Part shown: in pieces, positions 23,707 through 36,430 of the stretch
Layout of the letters: the number at the start of each line of letters is the position of its first letter
Position numbering within the stretch: the first letter of the stretch is position 1
Assembly (NCBI GenBank): GCA_003254885.1
Contig: QANT01001000.1
Span: forward strand, 1-64,000
DNA from: Purshia tridentata
Lineage: Eukaryota; Streptophyta; Magnoliopsida; Rosales; Rosaceae
Reading direction: 5' to 3'
DNA length: 64,000 nucleotides
Notes under the pieces: model-generated
Told to the model about the DNA's origin: nothing
The model's database searches: none
What the model saw: the letters and a program-made list of their open reading frames with translations, nothing else
Made by a program: the position numbers and the translations under genes

Positions 23707-26700
23707 TCAAATGCTTACAACAAATGGACTTCGGACTTTATATATTTCATTGCTCCAGGTAACAGACCCAAACTTGTCTTCCTTGGAAGAAGATGTGGTT
23801 AAAGAGAAAACCACTTGGTAACTCAACTTCTGGTTGTTCTTGGAAAATTGCAGTTTATTAGGGATCACTTTGACGCTTAGGTCACTAGGCGCATCCACAA
23901 TAGCAGTGAAAACTATTTCTCCATCACCGGCAACATTTGTAACCTTCCTGGTTACAGTCTTGCTCTGTTTTCCATTAAGTTTGGATATTGCTATTGATGG
24001 GTAGTTGATGTGGGATATGTAGTCAGCATTGAAGTCCTTTGGGCACGCAAAACCGTCAGGAATAGTTTTTGCGATGGTTTTAATTTGGGATGTATTATAC
24101 CCAAAGTAGCAGAGGTAGTTCAAGTAGTCGATGGTGTCTGTTTCATAAACCAGCCCTGGTTGTAAGGGTCCAGTTATCAATACTTCCCCTGCACCATAAT
24201 CGTATGGTGTCGCTATAGAACCTGAATCTGTAGTAATTGGGGCTCCCAAATTGTTCATTTGAGTTGCTGCAAAACGGATTTATTCAAATTCGGCAGAGTT
24301 AGGGTTTGGGGTGAGGTGATGGTAGTAAGTAACGATGCATTTCGAGTCATTATATATGGACCTGTTGTCATGATTGCTGATCTGATGGCAGAGGGGGTCC
24401 ATGTAGGGTATTGAGATTTGATGGTGGCGGCTATCGCAGAAACATGTGGGCATGCCATGGAAGTCCCTGAGAGCACATTGAACAGCAGTTGCCCTTTTCC
24501 TTCTGGAGCATCTGTGGTATCATTGTTCTTCCATGCTGCAACAATGTCTACACCAGGTGCTGCAATATCAGGCTGCAATTAATTAAACAGGTGATCAAAT
24601 TAATTAGAGATTTGTGATTATTCTGTTGGAAATGTATCAGAATTAAATTGAATTGATGAGCCTGCTTTCGACTTTGCGCCTTTGCTTGCTTGCCTTGAGA
24701 ATGTTGTTTGTTGCATATGAAGGTCCTCTGGATGAAAAATATGCCACAGCAGGAGCTGGTTTATACTTTGTGACTGTCACTGTTGGTAAGATTGTTGCAA
24801 CTGGGTTTCTTCACAAATTAATTAATTAATTAATTCCAATTCTGATCTCAGCTAGCTATAACATTCAAGCCTACCTTTCCTACCTGGTTGAGTTGATATA
24901 AGAGATGATATGTTGAGCATCGTTAAATCCGATGGCGGTTGCGGGGAGGAATGGTCCATAAGTGATCGCCATGGGGCTCACTTCTCCGGAATCATCGTTA
25001 ACAAAAATGACTCCTATTCCGCCAACACTCTTCACTGCCTCCATCTTATCCGTCCACTGAGGATCATTGTTGGACGTGTCGCACATAACAATCTTCCCCT
25101 TCATCATTTGTCCTTTCAATGATTTTTCGTCGCACTGTCTGAACATTCTGTATGTATGAACAATTTATATATGTAAGGTACGTGGAAATTAACTTGGATT
25201 GATCGATCATTGGTTAGTTTAGATAATAATAATTAGAATTTAGTTATTTATATATGGCGGGCGAAATTCGCAATGCACGTACGTATATGTCACTGGGTGC
25301 ACAGGAGATTTTCCCAGAGTAGAAAAGTTTATGCCTATTCCCTGCAGTGGATGATGTGTATCAATCAAATATTTCGAAGTAAAGATTTGAATCATTGATT
25401 CATTCCCTATCTATATTCCTGTGTAGTTATCGATCGTAGGCTCATCTCATGGATTAATGATTATCATACCTTTATGACTTTGTTTCCCCCCAACACCACA
25501 TCAGACTCAAAGATCCTGTCAATGGTGGAGGCAGCGACGGTCAAAATCCAAGGTGCAACGTTGGAAACCGTTGCAGGGGAGGGCCCATCATTCCCTGCGG
25601 AGCAGAGCACGGTAATCCCTTGCTCCACCGCATGGAACGCTCCGATGGCGATGGGGTCGTCGGTCAAATCCGGACTCTGGTTAGCCGGTGAGCCAAGCGA
25701 CAGCGATAAGACATCGACGTGATCTCTGATGGCATCATCAAAGGCCCGTAAAATGGTGGACCCAAGACAACCGCCAGTTGATGAGCAGACCTTATACATG
25801 GCGATCCTGGAACCAGGGGAGCCTCCCTTGGCCGTCCCTGCGGCTAAGCCATAGTAAGATGCACCGTCTACAATGCTCCCTGCAGCTGTGCCTGCCACGT
25901 GGGTGCCGTGCCCCATCCAATCCCTTGCTGAATTCCTCTCCTCTTTCTTCTTTGCATCAGACTCGTCAGAGTCATCGTAAAATCTTGCTCCTATCAACTT
26001 TCTGATATGTATTATGTATACTTAATAATTTAGTAACTAATTGAAAATAATATCGATCAAATAAATTTTTGAACTCAGATTAACATGAAATCAATTATTA
26101 TTTCTTAATTCGATCTGAGTATATATGCATTAATTAATTTACCTATTACAGTTGGATGAAGTAAAATCATATAAATTTTTGAACTCAGATTAACATGAAA
26201 TCAATTTACCTATTACAGTTGGATGAAGTAAAATCATGGCCTTCCATGCACGTTCCCTTCCACCGGGAGGGAATTGGACCCATATCTTTGTCATTGAAAC
26301 TCTCTGATTCCGGCCAAATACCTATATTTGAATTTAAAAGATCTTAATTATTTAATATTTTGAAGTAGGTAGCAGATAGCTAGCTAGAGTGAAGAGAATA
26401 TATAGCTAGCCAGTTGTGATTTAGCTAGGTACGTACCCGTGTCTAAAATACCGATAATGGTGTCGACAGCTGATCCATTATAGTAGGAGGAGGAGGAGGT
26501 GGAGGTAGGAGGAGAAATATAATTAATATTTGAGTAGTTGAGGAAATCCCAGGAATGAGTAGTGTGAAGTTTCAAGAGGGGATCAGGAAAAACAGATACA
26601 ACTCCAGGTTCTTGAGCAATGGAGATGGCCTCCTCTTCTGAGAGACGTGCCGCGAATCCTGAGAAACCATGTCTATAAGTATGCAGCACTGCATTTGCTT

Positions 26701-27049
26701 TCCTGCATTTGCTGTCTATAAGTACGTACGTATGTACTCACAAAATTAATTCGATCAATTTCAACTTTAACATAAAGAGGTAGAATTAATTAATTAGGTA
26801 CCGTTTCAACAGAGAGGTGAGAAGCTGAGCATGCTCATGCCTTAAGGAACCACCTGCATTTGAATTAGAAGGTGCTGCTGATGATCCCATGTACACAATA
26901 TAAACGCCGTCGTTCCCAGCTGCAGTCTGGTGAAGATCATGATCAGCTGCTTTACTACTTTCTCCATGAATGAATAACATGATCAGTAGCATTAACACAT
27001 CAAAAGTGAATGACCAGTAAATCGATATGCCTTTCATTTTCATGCTCAT
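23707..27049 (-). CDS. SBT5.2: Subtilisin-like serine protease, SBT5.2/CRSP type
   Basis: Nine exons on the - strand: 27049-26802, 26702-26437, 26321-26210, 26001-25470, 25341-25283, 25147-24884, 24808-24694, 24572-24362, 24266-23707; 788 aa. In order: signal peptide, I9 propeptide (VYIVYMGSS ... [13 protein letters not shown]), S8 domain with Asp170 (ILDTGIWPE), His240 (GHGTHVAGT), oxyanion Asn346 (SAGNDGP) and Ser570 (SGTSMACPH), a PA insert, and an Fn3-like C-terminus ending SPFVVSI. It closely follows my memory of Arabidopsis CRSP, a secreted apoplastic protease involved in stomatal density control. Odd points: intron 7 has a GC donor (AAG|GCAAGC), the exon 5/6 junction lacks about 13 residues seen in relatives, and the exon 3 donor region is duplicated. 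The open frame argues that it is functional. Confidence 0.93.
26043..26240. repeat. Duplicated exon-3/donor segment in the subtilase
   Basis: TTTACCTATTACAGTTGGAT and the next 15 bases occur at 26139-26173 and 26206-26240. ATAAATTTTTGAACTCAGAT plus its continuation occurs at 26061-26097 and 26171-26206. Together they are a tandem duplication of the last part of exon 3 with its splice donor, the outer copy carrying an extra insertion. The second donor lies 67 bases inside the intron, so its use would change the frame. Confidence 0.85.
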
Positions 27050-27160
27050 AATTTTGAGTTAGTGTTTTTGTATACATACATATCCGTGAAGTGTCCCTAT
27101 AGCCACATATAGTGCGAAATGCGCAGTGCGCTGATGTTGCTTATCGATCTAATCCGGCCT

Positions 27161-27171
27161 CTATATATATT
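27161..27171 (-). promoter_or_regulatory. Putative TATA box of the subtilase gene
   Basis: ATATATATAG on the - strand, about 112 bases before the ATG at 27049, in an otherwise mixed-composition stretch. Confidence 0.4.
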
Positions 27172-28937
27172 CCCAATTGAACATTGACACTTGGTCCATT
27201 TAGACTTATAGCCAATGGTGGGTGTTGCTATTGAATGAATGAAGCATGCCAATGCCATTCGACTGTTGTCAGCAATATAAGCATAATTAATGGCCTGTAC
27301 GTAACTGATTTAATTAATTAATTTACCAATTAACTGAACCATCCCCATATATGGATCACCATGTAATATATATGCTATGCCATTTGAATGCAGACAAAAC
27401 AGCTTTGCCCACCTACTTAGCTATATACTTGGAAACTTCCTTTGTGTGCTTCTCCCTTCCCACAAATGTATCATCACGCTCGTCCGGAGTCAACTCTCTC
27501 AATTCTATCTGATGATGACTTGTGTTGAATTATTACCTAATGGATCGAGTGTTGTCCTACTCCCAACTCCAAGTCCAATTGTTCCGATGTATATGAAAGC
27601 TTACTCAAACTGGGTTTTAGGTCCCTCAACCTACATTGGGCCTTGGTACTTTTCTCCCCTAAGGGCCTAAACTGAAGATTTTTTGATTGTTAATTGTCAT
27701 TATAATACTAAACACTCTGTACTCATGACAAAGTGTTTACTCCTTTAAAAAAAAAAAAGAGAAGGAGGCGGCCATAGAGCGGAAAAGGTGAGGTCCGATT
27801 TGTTAGAGCAGCTAAAAGGTAACAAAAACTTGAGTATAAAAAAAAACAAGTATTCATGTGGCATCATTTTAGCACACATTGGTTAAGGTGTATTTCGCCC
27901 TCCAAATCAAAGAGGATAAGTTTGAGCGAAAAGAGAGCAGAAAATGGAAAGAAAAAATTCAACTCCAGCGATGGCATATTATATTAGACTGCTATGTAGC
28001 CGATGGCCCACTAATTTGAGTGGTGCGTGGGCCCAAATACAAAAGCACTCACTAGAGTCCAAACCCTGGTACGATGAATAGCGAACATTGAGTGCTGCAC
28101 TGCCTTTGGTGTCAGCCAGCATTTGGTTTTGGTGTACAAATGAAATTTAAATCACTCCACGCAATCCATTCATAGCAAGCTTGCTTTGCCTACCATTACT
28201 TATTTACTTTAGTTGCTGCCTCAAAGGTTTCAATACTTACAAAGGGTTTAACATATCATATCATATCTCATCTCTTCGGTCAGACTGAGACTTCACTAAC
28301 TAATTAATTAACTAACAAAGGTTCACGATTTCACCATTCACTTGCCCAGTTGCCCTCTCTCTCTAATTAATAAACAGTCTATAATAATATACATTTTGTA
28401 CTAGCTTTTTGCAAGTTGCTCGAATTTTAATTTCAAAAATGACATCGGTCTATATCTATAACTATAAACTTTAATATTAAGTGCTCCCAGTTCTCACCCA
28501 TATATGGAGAATTAATAACTTATTGGCCACAACCATGGCATGGGAAACATATATAGTGAGAAAATATCCAGGAATTGCCATAAAAGACTCAGAACAGATA
28601 TTGATGGTAATAATAATGGGAAAGAAGAAATTAAGGCAGTGAAAGAAAGAAAACATAATAACGAGTGTGACTGTGGAGAGATAAGGTATTGAGGAAATAC
28701 GATAAATGAAATGATACATATATTGTTAGCCAAACATGTCCCATCCATATAATAATAATACTCATCCTTTTTATACGGAAGCAATATTGCCAATATTATC
28801 TCATTTGCTCAACCTTTTTATCTGTTCCCTACCCACTCCAAGCAATTATATTGTACGAGAAAAAAGGCTAAAAAAATTAACAAAAAGACAAGGAACTATG
28901 CGAGAAATTAATTAATAGCTAGATCGATAGCTACCCA
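27172..28937. other. Intergenic between the subtilase (5') and FD (3')
   Basis: About 1.8 kb, AT-rich. Small frames at 27377-27670 (+) and 28477-28793 (-) have no family likeness and are not conserved in style. No transposon ends recognised. The left part should contain the subtilase promoter. Confidence 0.4.
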
Positions 28938-30126
28938 TCAAAAAGGATTTGTTGAGGTTCTGTACAGAGTATGCCTTTCAGGAAGCTGAGCAGAGGCTCC
29001 TTCCAAGTAGAACTGCAATTACAAATACATGATATATAGTATGATACATATATATGATATGCATGCATTAACCAATAAATTAAATTCCCCGAGAGTGTAC
29101 GTGATGAGGTGAGTGAACCCTCAAATAATTAAGGAAACAAATTAATAACAACATATTTAAATTTAATTGAGTACCTTTGCTAGCTGTCTTTTTAGCCTGG
29201 CATTCTCCTCCCGTAAATGGGCAATTTTAAGTTCCAACTCATTGGTATAAGCCTGCATAAAAGTAAGTTCCAAAAATTAATATTCATGAACCAAACAAGA
29301 AATAGATAAAATAAAATAAAAACTACAAAAAAAAAAATCGATATTTATGGAGATCGAGGGTAGAGAGATCGATAAGTTCCTGCTTTCGGGCTCTGGAGCG
29401 AGAAGCTGACTCTCTATTCTTCATCATCCGCTTATGCCGGCGACTGCTGCAATTATGATCAGCATCATGATTTTGAGGTGGCAGATCCCTTTCATTGAAA
29501 CAAGGAAAGACTGAAGAAGAATCCAAAGCCTCGGAGCTCCTGGAAAAAGAGACGAAAGAAGGCCTAGTACTTACAGCATCATCACTAGTTTGCACTAATT
29601 GTGGTTTTGGCTTCATCACTATTATTGGACTTGGAGCAGCAGCACTTGTAGTAGTAGTAGTAGTGGTTTTAAGGTGTTGAAAATCAGATGGAGTCCCAGA
29701 ATTCAAGCTTAGAATAGTGGGCGGCGGAGGTGGTAGAGGACCAATATTTAAAAAAGCCCTAGCTGAAGCACTAGTTCTAACTCCTTCTGTTGGTGGTGGC
29801 TTTGGTGGATCGACTAGCAATTTGTTACAAGTTGTTGTAGCCAAGAAATCTTCACAAATCATGCCACGAAAAGCAGCAGGGCCGCCGTGAGTGGTGGTGG
29901 GGTGATCATAAAGAGAAGCTAGGCTTATGTCTTTCCAGACATCTTCCATGGACTTAATGAATTGTCGATCGGGATGAGTGATGTAGCTGAGGAAGGTGAC
30001 TAGGTGACTAGATGAGCATGTAGAAGTAGATGTAGATGTAGATGTAGATGTAAACGTAGAGGAAGATTTGGAAAGGGAGCAAGAAACCCTGTTTCTCTGA
30101 TTATTGTTGTTTCCAAATTCATCCAC
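28938..30126 (-). CDS. FD: bZIP transcription factor, FD type
   Basis: Exons 30126-29380, 29252-29175 and 29012-28938 give 299 aa. FD binds DNA and, through 14-3-3 proteins, FT/TFL1 at the shoot apex to control flowering. Visible: the group A motif MEDVWKDISLASLYDH (about residue 61), MICEDFLA, a basic region RRHKRMMKNRESASRSRARK with the N-x7-R spacing, a short zipper (AYTNELELKIAHLREENARL), and the C-terminal SAP-like motif LYRTSTNPF with Thr296 in the R-x-x-T-x-P context. Serine/threonine repeats (TSTSTSTSTS) near residue 30 come from a hexanucleotide repeat. Odd: the conserved RKQ|AYTN junction has donor CAG|GAACTT, not GT. A 5' UTR exon ending at 30388 (GCAG|GTAAGG) is likely. Confidence 0.9.
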
Positions 30127-32029
30127 CTGCTGCTGATGCGTTAATTAATAATCTCATACACTTGAGGAAAACTTCCTTGTCATAGGTTGATATATATACA
30201 CGTACATATATTTATTGTCTTTATTTTTTCCATTACATAATTTATGTGATAAAATAAAAAAATAAAAAAAAACACTTAGCGTTTATATATGTGTTAAAGA
30301 AATTTTTTTCCACGCGCTCAATCATATAGACTATATAGTCACAACTCATATAGATAATACATATATATATTATTTGAAAACCTTACCTGCACATAGGGAA
30401 GGCAAATGGGAATGGGATGATATAGTTTTTGAATTAAAATGATCACGAAGGATCTGCATTTTATTTTTTTGGGTTCAAGAGAAGGGTCTGCCTTGAAGTA
30501 CTTGGATCTCTTGACTCTTGAGCTAGCAAATTGGTTTGCGTGTTCACAAACGTACTCGACTTGTGGAGTGTTGTAGACTGTGAATTTATGTTAGGCATCA
30601 TATGCCTCCCTAACACCAATTTAATTAATAATTTTGGGTTAGTATAGTTTAAAATCAACCTCCAACACAAACTGTTTGTACGTGCTGCTAAAAGCGTTAT
30701 GCACGTGCCTGCAATTTTCCTTTTTAGTCGAAGCACGTGCCTGCCTTATACACTGTGATTTTGGCCTATTAATTGGTGACTCCTTCTTTAACCACTATTG
30801 TAAGCTTGAAGCTATTGAAACTAATTATAAATATATTTTAGGTGTAAAACAAAAGAGAATAGTGAAAGTGTAAAAATTGTTTGCACTTCTTGTACATATA
30901 TTTTATCAATTGTACGGTACAAATGACTTTCAGTGTGAAGTGCCGTTCCAGTTGGGCCACGGCAGTGGGCCATAACCTAGCCTCCCTAGCTTAGACTTTC
31001 ACAACCCACAATACGATGTGGGTTGATAATTAACAATTTAACATTTACATTCTACAGAGAACGCAATGCATGATCAGCATGTCTCTGTGTATCTTCTGTA
31101 ATACTAACTCAGTAAGCTGATCTGTTATTCATTTTTTGGATTCAGGAGGGCTCATGACTCATCAGCATGCCCTGCCATGCCACTATCTGTGTATTGTCAA
31201 ATCGACAATTAATGGAGGTGTTGGCTATGAACCACCTTCATCGCTCCCTCCAAACCCTGCCCTGCCAACTGCCACTATATCTCTTCTCATTACTCATTTC
31301 TCACGTACCAACCGACACGCTCTCATTTACATACATGCATTACATGTTTATAGGAAAGCACATTATTTGTAAGTAACAAATGCTTTTGCCTTCTCTAAAA
31401 CAGTAGTAGTGAGAATGTGCGATTGGGTTTGCATCTCCTTGACATTCATATTCATACGGATAAACATATGTTATTTGACAATAAATAAATTTAAAAAGAG
31501 AACCAAGTGAAATGAGTGTGAAATGTTAACAAATTTAAAAGTACAAAATTGCAATAGTTCAAGCATGGCATGACAATCCTACAAACAGTGTGCACTGCAA
31601 TTCAAATCCTCACCTCCTATATAAGTGGAGTCGCACATAGCCAAAAACTTACACACCCTTTGCTACAGAGATAACATCTCAAATTAATCTCACCTTAATG
31701 TTTTGCCTAACCATCCACACCAAAATGCACCAGAAAATAGAAGACATCCACACCATATCAAAACTGTACAACCCAATGACCTTGAAACTTTGCCTGAATC
31801 CTTAATCTAGGCTATCTGCTCCATTCTCATCATCTTACCTTTAAGAATAATTTGTAATTATTTTTTATTTGTTTCCTATACTAGCCTCAAAAACATGCCA
31901 AAACTAGGTAGTCAGAGCAAATAAAGAAGAAGGTGTTTGCACTCAACATCAACTTCCCCCCACTTTTCTTTAGCAGGCCATTCCAAATTATACGTGCACT
32001 TTTTGGTGGTATAAATCAATCTTTCCACT
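30127..32029. other. Intergenic between FD (5') and LARP1 (3')
   Basis: Holds the putative FD 5' UTR exon (about 30388-30490) and its promoter, then AT-rich DNA. Frames at 31136-31376 and elsewhere are not family-like. No repeat ends recognised. Confidence 0.4.
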
Positions 32030-35000
32030 TCAATAATTGCTTTGAGTAACCTCCCCATTGGGAAGTTGTGACTGACCCGTTGGCTTAGTTGAACAGCTCT
32101 CCAGGTCAGCCAGAAAGTTTGGATCTAGCTTACCTGCCACAATATTTTGGCTAGGAACCACTTCTTCCATTGTCATCTTCTGGAAAGATGTTGCCAGCAT
32201 GTTATGACTTAATATATCAGGGGATGCTGAGTCTGACTCAGATGGAAGTCGACCAGAAGTTGGTACCCATTTCATCCATTCATTACGCCTCCGAACCTTG
32301 TTATCCTGTTACAATTACAACAATCAAGTTAGACTAGTGAACAAAAAACAGTCAATTACCAACCCAGTTGCCATTTTTTTTTTTTATATGAGTGCCTATT
32401 GGAAGTCTTCTTCCTTTTATTTTTTTTCTTTTGGCACTAAAGGGGAAAAGAATCCATTTCTAAAACATATATTAGTAACACATGTTTCTAAATAGTGCAT
32501 TGCAAGTCCTTCTGAAACCAAATACAAAGGGATTCACCTGCACTTCAACAATACTTGAAGCTCTCAAAGAATCCAATATCAACTGTATGTTGGTTGTCAA
32601 ACTCTTAACCTGAAATGATAAGTAAAGCATCAAGAAAATTTGATTGATGTGCGGACAATGATACTTGAAAGTCATAAGGAGACATTTTTCAAGAAAAAAT
32701 TGAATCCAAACAGGATATGGTAAGCTTACTATCAAACAAATAAGCAAGCACTTTTAACCACAATACTGCATTTAGATTCCAGCATTTTATCTTATTCTTG
32801 GGTATATTCACATTGCCCTAGGAAATAAAGGCATACGAACACAGAGTTTTAGCACAAGCATATCTTCACAAGTTTTTTTTCTGTCTGGCAAGCTATTTTC
32901 ACAGGATCAGAAAAAGGGAAGATTCTATTATATTCAGCTAAATAAAAAACTATAATCAACCCTTGTCAAAATGACGGATATAAAAAAGCAAGGGTGGGCT
33001 GGGGGAATGAAGGTGAATAGTAAACCACATGCACTCATCCAGACATGGAATTTCAAGCAAAAAAGGTTTGTGTTTAGTGGAGATAATTTTTTTCCTTTTT
33101 TTTTTTAATAGGAGCCTTCACTGCAGATACTTTGTTCATGGGTTTCCCACTCAAGGTCACACAACCTATAACTTTTAATATGTTTCTATATATTTTCCAC
33201 CATTTCTTTCTTTTGTTCTATAATAAACATTCATTAATTTGATTTTAGAAGGTATTTAAACAATCATCTTCTCCTCCTTAATGATTCTCAATAACACAGA
33301 AAGACCAAGAAAACAAACATCCTAATTTCTTCCTTCCATGTAAAGTTATAATGGCCAAGGATTAAACAAGAAAAATCATCTGAATACAAAATTTCACAAA
33401 AGAAAAATCTATGAACAGAAAAGTAGAGAAGTGGCTGTGTGGCTGTGTGGCTGCAGAATCACAAACTTGTAGGAAAAATTGAAGGATGAGATTCAGAGGA
33501 GCATAAAAAATATAGTTTCTTCTAAATTAGAGTGTAAATTGAAGGTTAAAGAGTACATTTTGCCCCAGTCAAATCGTCACAATCAAGAACAAAGCAAGGA
33601 ATAACCCAACAAACTTCAATTATCATTAGTAAATAACAAAACCAATAAAATTTCAAAGCATTACCACTTCCCATCATCCATCCATTTACCCATATTTCAT
33701 ACATTATATATACATATAGACACACATAAATCCATCCCTAAAGTCTTCAAATGTTCTCAGCCATCTCACCCGTTGTCCATCTCAATTGTCCACATCTGAT
33801 CTAAATAGTAAGAAAGAAGACACCTAATTTAAGCACATTAGAAGAGAACTATGTGTGTGTTTGCAACTTGTATAAAATGTTTTCATTCTACCTAATGTGG
33901 GGAAGCTTTTAAAGCCAAATCGTGTGTGACATGCAGTAACAGTATTACAAATGACTAATCAATGTTGTTGAATGAGTAAGGGCTTATAAAAAATTGCTTG
34001 CATTTTATATAGTAAAAAAAAGAGCAAAATGTGCTTGATCAATCATAAATAACATACACGTGGAAAGGTCACTATTAAAGATATGGGAACCCAGCCTTGA
34101 GCATCCATGTTTGACCTTAAAAAGTCATCTTTAATCAGATTAGAATCACTGCAATAAATAAAGAAATCCAATTAATTTTCAAGAAAATAAGAAGCGAAAT
34201 AATGATAGTTTAGCTAACAAATTGTCAATGGATGAGATTTGAAAATTTAAACGTACCTGAAGTAATAATCTATTTGGTTGACTATTAAGGAAGGCAAAGG
34301 AGATTCTGGAACAGGAATAAACATCGGAGGGTGTGGTGTGTGAGAAATGAATGGCATCCCTCTAATGGGCTCCAAAGGCAATGTAGGGATATAAACAAAC
34401 TCTGGAGAGGAAAAAAAAAAACAGAGACATTAGCTTTACTTCCACATAACAAAACAAATATTTTTCTAATAAAGTATACTCACCATGAAAACCCATGGGA
34501 TTTGCAAAAGGTCTTGCAGTCTGGGGAGTAAATGCGGCAGTATTTGGTCGTGCAGGCCTTAGAAGGCTTCTTGGAGGAGCTCTCTGCTGATGCATGTTTG
34601 CATTCATGTAGTTTCCACGATCCTGATAACGCTTACTTCCATAATTAGAGGAACCATCGCCACGTGGGTGGGAGCCAAAACTTCCTCTACGGGAAGAATT
34701 TCGATTTTCATTTACTGGGTGCGATTGAGGCACAAAACTTCCAACCAGTCTAGTGTCCCAACTGGGGCCCCGAAAAGGAGTGTCTCTCGGAGAAGGATCT
34801 GGCATGGCTGTTACCAGATTACCATAACCATTCGGAAGTATAGGGATAACAGGGAATGGTGGTGGTGGTGGCGGTGGTGGCGGTGGGTGTACAAAACCGC
34901 TATGTGCATGCCCACCCCCAGTGTTGCCACCGCTGCCACGCTTCATTGGTCTTTGTCGAGCTGGCAATGCATGATTCGATTGAGAATTAAGGTTTGAATT

Positions 35001-35848
35001 ATTAGTAGGATGTTTTTTTGAGTTGGGTGAATGTGTTATAGCAGGTCCCTATCACAGAAATACAAGATCAAGCATGCAAAGAAAATTACTATCAGTATTT
35101 AAAATAACTACTACCTTACGAAAAAATGATAGTTTGCACTCTGCTTGGTTGCAGAGAAAATGCAGGAGAAAGTAAAGTAGCTTCTGAATATTATTTCGTT
35201 TTATGGCACCTGAAGGACCTAAAACGTCTGAAGTAAGCCATTATTAGTTGCCAAAATATGATTCTCTGTTTCTTTCCCTTTCCTTAATCTTTCTCTGCAA
35301 CCAAACACGCGCGCACACACAAACACAAAGAAAAAGTGAAACGGTTGGGACTAAACCTGAGAAGTGGGGACTGATCTATCGGTGACAGTCTTGGGAGAGG
35401 AATCAGCTGGTGCTTTAGGTGAAGCCCTCGTGGACTCGGATAAAGCAGGCCATGAAACAGCACCCATTACAGGACCAACCTCAATGATGCCGTTAGAGGG
35501 CTTGTTCCAAGCCGCTTTCTTTGGCCGAGCCGCATTGCCGGTATGCCCATTGGGGCGCTCCACAGCTGAAGAACCATCCCCCGGCGGCGGCGGCGAAGAA
35601 CAAGCAGCCTTTGATAGTGAGCAATCGGAAAAAGGGGTTTTCTCCAGTGCAGAGGTCCCCAGCGATGACAATGATGAGGATGACGACGGTGGAGACTGAT
35701 GAACGGCTGAGATTGATTCTGAGTCACCTCGGACAACTTTGGCCCATGGAGACGGTAAGGCAATCCGCTTATTGATGCCGCCGTCACTGGAAAATTCAGC
35801 GCCACGTGGGGAGTGGTGATTGGCGGACGAATCGGGAGCCATGGCCAC
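32030..35848 (-). CDS. LARP1: La-related protein 1 (LARP1B/C type)
   Basis: Six exons on the - strand: 35848-35357, 35048-34484, 34401-34257, 34148-34058, 32609-32538, 32305-32030; 546 aa. LARP1 proteins bind mRNA and control its translation and decay, including heat-triggered decay and leaf senescence in Arabidopsis paralogues. The La motif is split over exons 3-5 (VNQIDYYFSDSNLIKDDFLR, GWVPISLI, TTNIQLILDSLR, SSIVEVQ) and followed by RRRNEWMKWVP. The N-terminal 340 residues are disordered, with Ser-rich, RGSF and poly-Pro (PPPPPPPPPP) parts. There is no DM15 repeat after the La motif, which matches the short 1B/1C members. Intron 4 is 1.45 kb. Confidence 0.94.
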
Positions 35849-36430
35849 TCCGAATTAGGGTTTGAAGTTCAGAAAACAAAATATGATCAGTATATGAACA
35901 CAAAATAAAATGAATCAGTTTATAATTAATTAGAAAAAAAATAAAAAACGATTGGCTGAGACTGAGAGAGAAGATTAGGAATTGTTTTTGTTTTCTAGAA
36001 ACTAGAATTTGAGAATGCAAGATTTTGATTGACTAAAGACAGATCTTGCACGTGAAAAGCACAAGCAACCGTCAACTCTCAAAACAACGGTGTCACTCAG
36101 TGCCGGACTCTTCCTCCTTTCACTCTCTGGTTTTGTTCTTAGAACTAGGAAACTACAGCTAACAGGTTTTCCTTATGACACTATTGTAATTACCAAAAAG
36201 CCCATCTTTTCTTAATTACTTCATTCTCTTTGCTTTTGTAATATTTTATTTTGAATCCTGTGTTTATATTTTTTTATTAAAATGAAAAAATAGGCATGTA
36301 CTGGTTCTTTTTTAAAAGTAATAAAATTAGCTATTTAATCTTATTTTCTATTTTAATATTGAATCGGATGTTAAATTGTTTTTGAAATGCTAACCATTTT
36401 CTTGGTTTATCTATCATAAATTCTAATGCA

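Noticed and set aside
35364-35775. Open frames antisense to LARP1 exon 1
   Set aside because: Shadow frames caused by GC-rich serine/proline coding; no family likeness.
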